NCBI GenBank assembly: GCA_021807065.1 | Contig: JAKAPO010000017.1 | Coordinates: 1-16,704 of the forward strand | Direction: 5' to 3' | Source: a bacterium | GTDB lineage: Bacteria; Vulcanimicrobiota; Vulcanimicrobiia; Vulcanimicrobiales; Vulcanimicrobiaceae | DNA length: 16,704 nucleotides | Shown: positions 14,355 through 16,704 of the stretch, one piece after another | Layout of the letters: each line of letters begins with the position of its first letter | Numbering within the stretch: the first letter of the stretch is position 1 | The notes under the pieces: generated by a model | The model's database searches: none | The model's input: the letters and a program-made list of their open reading frames with translations, nothing else | What the model was told of the DNA's origin: nothing | Translations under genes and position numbers: made by a program

Positions 14355-14822
14355 CTATGCTCCGACTCCAGCCGCCGCGCGCTTGCGACGGCCGCCGGCA
14401 GCGCCGCGCGATTGCCGCGCGATCGCCAGCGATGCACCCGGTCCTGCCCGGCGCATCCGCTTGAGGGGTTGCTCGCCGACTACGATCGTGACGTGCGAGA
14501 GCCGCTTGCGTTTGAAGTACGCGCGACCCTGCGCTCTCGGATCGAGCCGCTTAGTAAATTTTCCGCCGGGTCCGCCATCGACCGTGATCTTGCGAATATA
14601 CAAATCGTCCGTGTTCATGTTGTGGTTTGCACCCGCATTGGCAACTGCGCTGCGCAGGAGCCGTTCGAGCGGCTCCGCTGCATAGACGCCGGCAAACTTC
14701 AGCAGCACGAGCGCTTCTCGCACGCTTTTGCCCCGGATAGCGTTCGCGACGCGACGCAATTTCCGTGGCGCCATGCGCATGAAGCGCAGGTGCGCGGCGG
14801 CCTGGGATATCGGTTGCGTCAC
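14355..14822 (-). CDS. rplV: 50S ribosomal protein L22 with C-terminal extension
   Basis: L22 spans the 50S body, and its long hairpin forms part of the nascent-peptide tunnel wall. Residues about 8-117 match the family: RFMRMAPRKLRRVANAIRGKSV, the NAGANHNMNTDDLYI block, and the hairpin with GRAYFKRKRLSHVTIVV. Residues 118-155 are an additional Arg/Ala/Gly-rich tail. The GTG start (14820-14822) overlaps the rpsS stop by 4 nt (GTGA). Confidence 0.96.
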   Translation of the reverse strand: MTQPISQAAAHLRFMRMAPRKLRRVANAIRGKSVREALVLLKFAGVYAAEPLERLLRSAVANAGANHNMNTDDLYIRKITVDGGPGGKFTKRLDPRAQGRAYFKRKRLSHVTIVVGEQPLKRMRRAGPGASLAIARQSRGAAGGRRKRAAAGVGA

Positions 14823-15112
14823 GACTGCGGCGTCTCCGTCTTCACCGTCGACTTCTCGCCGCCGTGCGCGCGGAAGATGCGCGTCGGCGCGAACTCCCCA
14901 AGCTTGTGTCCCACCATATTCTCGGAGACGTAAACCGGAACGTGTGCCTTTCCGTTATGTACGCCGATCGTCTGGCCAACCATCGCGGGAACGATCGTCG
15001 AGGCTCGGCTCCACGTCTTGATTACGCGGCGTTCGCGCGTTTCGTTGAGTTTCTCGACCTTCTTCAGAAGATGCGCCGCAACAAACGGCCCCTTCTTGAG
15101 CGATCTGCTCAT
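14819..15112 (-). CDS. rpsS: 30S ribosomal protein S19
   Basis: The 97-residue protein matches S19, which pairs with S13 in the 30S head. It begins MSRSLKKGPFVAAHLLKKV and contains RRVIKTWSRASTIVPAMVGQTI, the HVPVYVSENMVGHKLGEFAPTR signature and a short tail. The ATG directly abuts the rplB stop (TAGATG). Confidence 0.97.
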   Translation of the reverse strand: MSRSLKKGPFVAAHLLKKVEKLNETRERRVIKTWSRASTIVPAMVGQTIGVHNGKAHVPVYVSENMVGHKLGEFAPTRIFRAHGGEKSTVKTETPQS

Positions 15113-15937
15113 CTATGACTTCCTCTTGCGCACGATCATCGTTGCCGTCCGCTTGTTACGCCGCGTCTTCTTGCCCATCGTCATCTGACCCCATGGTGTG
15201 GTCGGCGGGCGACCCGACGTCGAGCGCGCCTCACCGCCGCCGTGTGGATGATCTACCGGATTCATCGCGATGCCGCGCACGCTCGGACGCTTGCCGAGAT
15301 GGCGAGTACGACCGGCCTTACCGATGATCTGATTCTCGTGGTCGAGATTTCCGAGCTGGCCGATCGTCGCGCGGCAGTTGACGTGAATCTTCCGCACCTC
15401 GCCCGACGGCATCCGCACCTGCGAGTATTCGTTTTCCTTGGCCATCAGTTGCGCGCCGACTCCGGCGGAACGCACCAGCTTGCCGCCTTGACCCGGACGC
15501 AGCTCGATGTTGTGGATCATCGTTCCGACCGGGATGTTCTTGATAGGCAGCGCGTTGCCGGTCCTGATGTCTGCGCCGGTACCCGACTCGAGCACGTCCC
15601 CCACCCGCAAGCCAAGCGGCGCCAAGATGTATCGCTTCTCGCCGTCTCGATAGTGCAGAAGCGCGATGCGCGCGGAGCGATTCGGGTCGTATTCGATCGT
15701 CGCGACCTTGGCCGGGATTCCATCCTTGGCGCGTTTGAAATCGATCAGCCGGTAGAGTTTTCTGGTCCCGCCGCCCTTGTGACGCACGGTAATATGCCCG
15801 TTGAAGTTGCGGCCGGAGTGTTTCTTACGAACCTCGAGCAACGCACGTTCCGGCTCCACCTTGCTCAAATCGGAGAAGTCGACGGTCGTGACGAACCGCC
15901 GTCCGGGACTGGTAGGCCTATACTTCTTAACAGGCAT
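15113..15937 (-). CDS. rplB: 50S ribosomal protein L2
   Basis: L2 is a primary 23S binder needed for peptidyl transferase activity and subunit association. The 274-residue form starts MPVKKYRPTSPGRRFVT, which is the family N-terminus; an in-frame GTG at 15947-15949 would add four residues. It contains the SH3-like RNA-binding regions and the catalytic-centre segment AMNPVDHPHGGGEARS, where His230 corresponds to the conserved His229 of E. coli (numbered without Met). A GGTGG 9 nt upstream may be the ribosome binding site. It follows an unusual 117-nt gap after rplW. Confidence 0.97.
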   Translation of the reverse strand: MPVKKYRPTSPGRRFVTTVDFSDLSKVEPERALLEVRKKHSGRNFNGHITVRHKGGGTRKLYRLIDFKRAKDGIPAKVATIEYDPNRSARIALLHYRDGEKRYILAPLGLRVGDVLESGTGADIRTGNALPIKNIPVGTMIHNIELRPGQGGKLVRSAGVGAQLMAKENEYSQVRMPSGEVRKIHVNCRATIGQLGNLDHENQIIGKAGRTRHLGKRPSVRGIAMNPVDHPHGGGEARSTSGRPPTTPWGQMTMGKKTRRNKRTATMIVRKRKS

Positions 15938-16054
15938 TATTTCGGCCACCGGATTCGCGTGTCATGCGCTTGAAGCGCGAGGCGCGAGAAGCGTAGCGCG
16001 CCCATGGGGGAGAAAGCTGAGCAACGAAGCGATCGAAGATGCACCACATGTGAA
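15938..16054 (-). other. 117-nt rplW-rplB gap with hairpin
   Basis: These genes are normally nearly adjacent. The gap includes a perfect inverted repeat GGCGCG/CGCGCC (15981-15986 and 15997-16002, 10-nt loop) and beside it a smaller GCGCTT-G-AAGCGC palindrome (15966-15978). No T-run follows, and no promoter pair is convincing. The plus strand reads TGTCATGCGCTTGAAGCGCG, similar in style to dispersed intergenic repeats seen in many GC-rich genomes. Confidence 0.5.
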
Positions 16055-16363
16055 TCACTGCTCGAAGTAGTTGACGCCGCCCAGTTCGATCTTCTGACCC
16101 CTGCGCAGCGTGACGACGGCCTTCTTGAAGTCGCTGCGCTCCCCGCTCGTGCGTACGCGACCCCGAGCATATACTCGCGCCTTTCCTAGCACGTTTACCG
16201 TATTTACTTTCACGACGTTGACTTTGAAGATCTCTTCGATCGCGTGCCGAATCTGAGTCTTCGTCGCCCGCGGATGTACATGAAACGTGTACTGGGCTTC
16301 GAGCGCGTTGGCCATGGCCTTCTCGGTGATACGAGGTGAAACGATGATGTCTCGCGCCTCCAT
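16055..16363 (-). CDS. rplW: 50S ribosomal protein L23
   Basis: The 102-residue protein matches L23, the tunnel-exit protein that docks trigger factor and SRP. Seen are the N-terminal RDIIVSPRITEKAMA, YTFHVHPRATKTQIRHAIEEIFKVNV, the VNTVNVLGKARVYARGRVR loop and the end RGQKIELGGVNYFEQ. Its ATG abuts the rplD stop (TAAATG). Confidence 0.97.
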   Translation of the reverse strand: MEARDIIVSPRITEKAMANALEAQYTFHVHPRATKTQIRHAIEEIFKVNVVKVNTVNVLGKARVYARGRVRTSGERSDFKKAVVTLRRGQKIELGGVNYFEQ

Positions 16364-16704
16364 TTAGCGGGTGCTCTTCGTCAGTGCTGCGACGATCTCG
16401 TCGTACGCGGCGGTCGTCAGGATCAAGCGCTCGCATCCGAGCACGTCCTTTACGTCGAGCGCCCCGCAATCGGTAATGGCGGCCCGTGACAGATTGCGCA
16501 CCGTGCGTCGGAGACTAGCAGCGCTCGCATCTCTGCGTCCGGTCACGATGAGCGTGCGAGGTCCTTTGCGCTGCGCCTTGCGTTCGCCGAAGAGCAACGC
16601 CGCGCACTCCGCCGTTTTCGAAGGCTCAAAGGTCGCGGCATCGAGCAGCGTGATCGCATCGTGTCCGAATCGGTCGGCTAGCACCGCGACGAGCGCCGCG
16701 CGCC
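16364..16704 (-). CDS. rplD: 50S ribosomal protein L4, C-terminal part
   Basis: The frame is open to the window edge and covers about 113 C-terminal residues of L4, whose extended loop lines the exit tunnel and which autoregulates the S10 operon in E. coli. The visible part begins RAALVAVLADRFGHDAITLLD and includes TLIVTGRRDA, RTVRNLSRAAITDCGALDVKDVLGCERLILT and a C-terminal helix. The tunnel-loop half lies outside the window. Position before rplW confirms the call. Confidence 0.93.
   Translation of the reverse strand, partial: RAALVAVLADRFGHDAITLLDAATFEPSKTAECAALLFGERKAQRKGPRTLIVTGRRDASAASLRRTVRNLSRAAITDCGALDVKDVLGCERLILTTAAYDEIVAALTKSTR

Noticed and set aside
13380..14933. A 517-codon plus-strand open frame opposite rplP, rpsC, rplV and rpsS
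   Set aside because: It lies antisense to four secure ribosomal genes; its sequence is Arg/Ser/Leu-rich without recognisable domains, as expected for the antisense frame of GC-rich coding DNA.

Overview
The window is a near-complete bacterial S10-spc-alpha ribosomal protein supercluster. All 27 recognised genes lie on the minus strand, so transcription runs from high to low coordinates. The DNA is GC-rich and there are no tRNAs, rRNAs, insertion sequences, CRISPR arrays or phage genes. Gene order, the 70S-type proteins, SecY, type I Map and RpoA are clearly bacterial. A signal-peptide protein with a copper amine oxidase N-like domain, a proline linker and a beta-rich possible outer-membrane domain suggests a didermic, little-cultured lineage. 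Candidates include Eremiobacterota (WPS-2)-like bacteria, but that placement is tentative and rests on general family knowledge, not on a search.

Layout in transcription order. S10 part: rplD (5' end outside the window), rplW, a 117-nt gap with hairpins, rplB, rpsS, rplV, rpsC, rplP, rpmC, rpsQ. spc part: rplN, rplX, rplE, rpsN (zinc form), rpsH, rplF, rplR, rpsE, rplO, secY, adk, map, rpmJ, rpsM. Two genes expected here are missing: rpmD (L30, usually between rpsE and rplO) and infA (IF-1, usually between map and rpmJ). After rpsM comes a 172-nt hairpin-rich gap, then two genes unrelated to the ribosome: a DUF72 (YecE-like) protein and the secreted copper amine oxidase-N/beta-barrel-like protein. 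The alpha part (rpsK, rpsD, rpoA, rplQ) follows, apparently restarted by its own sigma70-type promoter at 2727-2755. The window ends inside a gene whose N-terminus looks like TrpD (anthranilate phosphoribosyltransferase), for which no standard start codon is visible.

Most genes are joined by 1- or 4-nt overlaps (TGATG, TAATG, ATGA, GTGA) or abutting stop/start codons, implying translational coupling and roughly stoichiometric synthesis of ribosomal subunits, the Sec translocon channel, and the enzymes Adk and Map. The only non-coding stretches above 100 nt are 2626-2806, 4109-4223, 5100-5271, 5659-5766 and 15938-16054; each is discussed below. No gene-free stretch exceeds 300 nt.

The most notable departures from the textbook cluster are the two-gene insertion that splits the alpha operon, the loss of infA and rpmD from their usual places, and low-complexity extensions on L15 (N-terminal), S3 and L22 (C-terminal). 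I see no clearly new molecular system; this is mainly a conserved housekeeping locus with lineage-specific changes.
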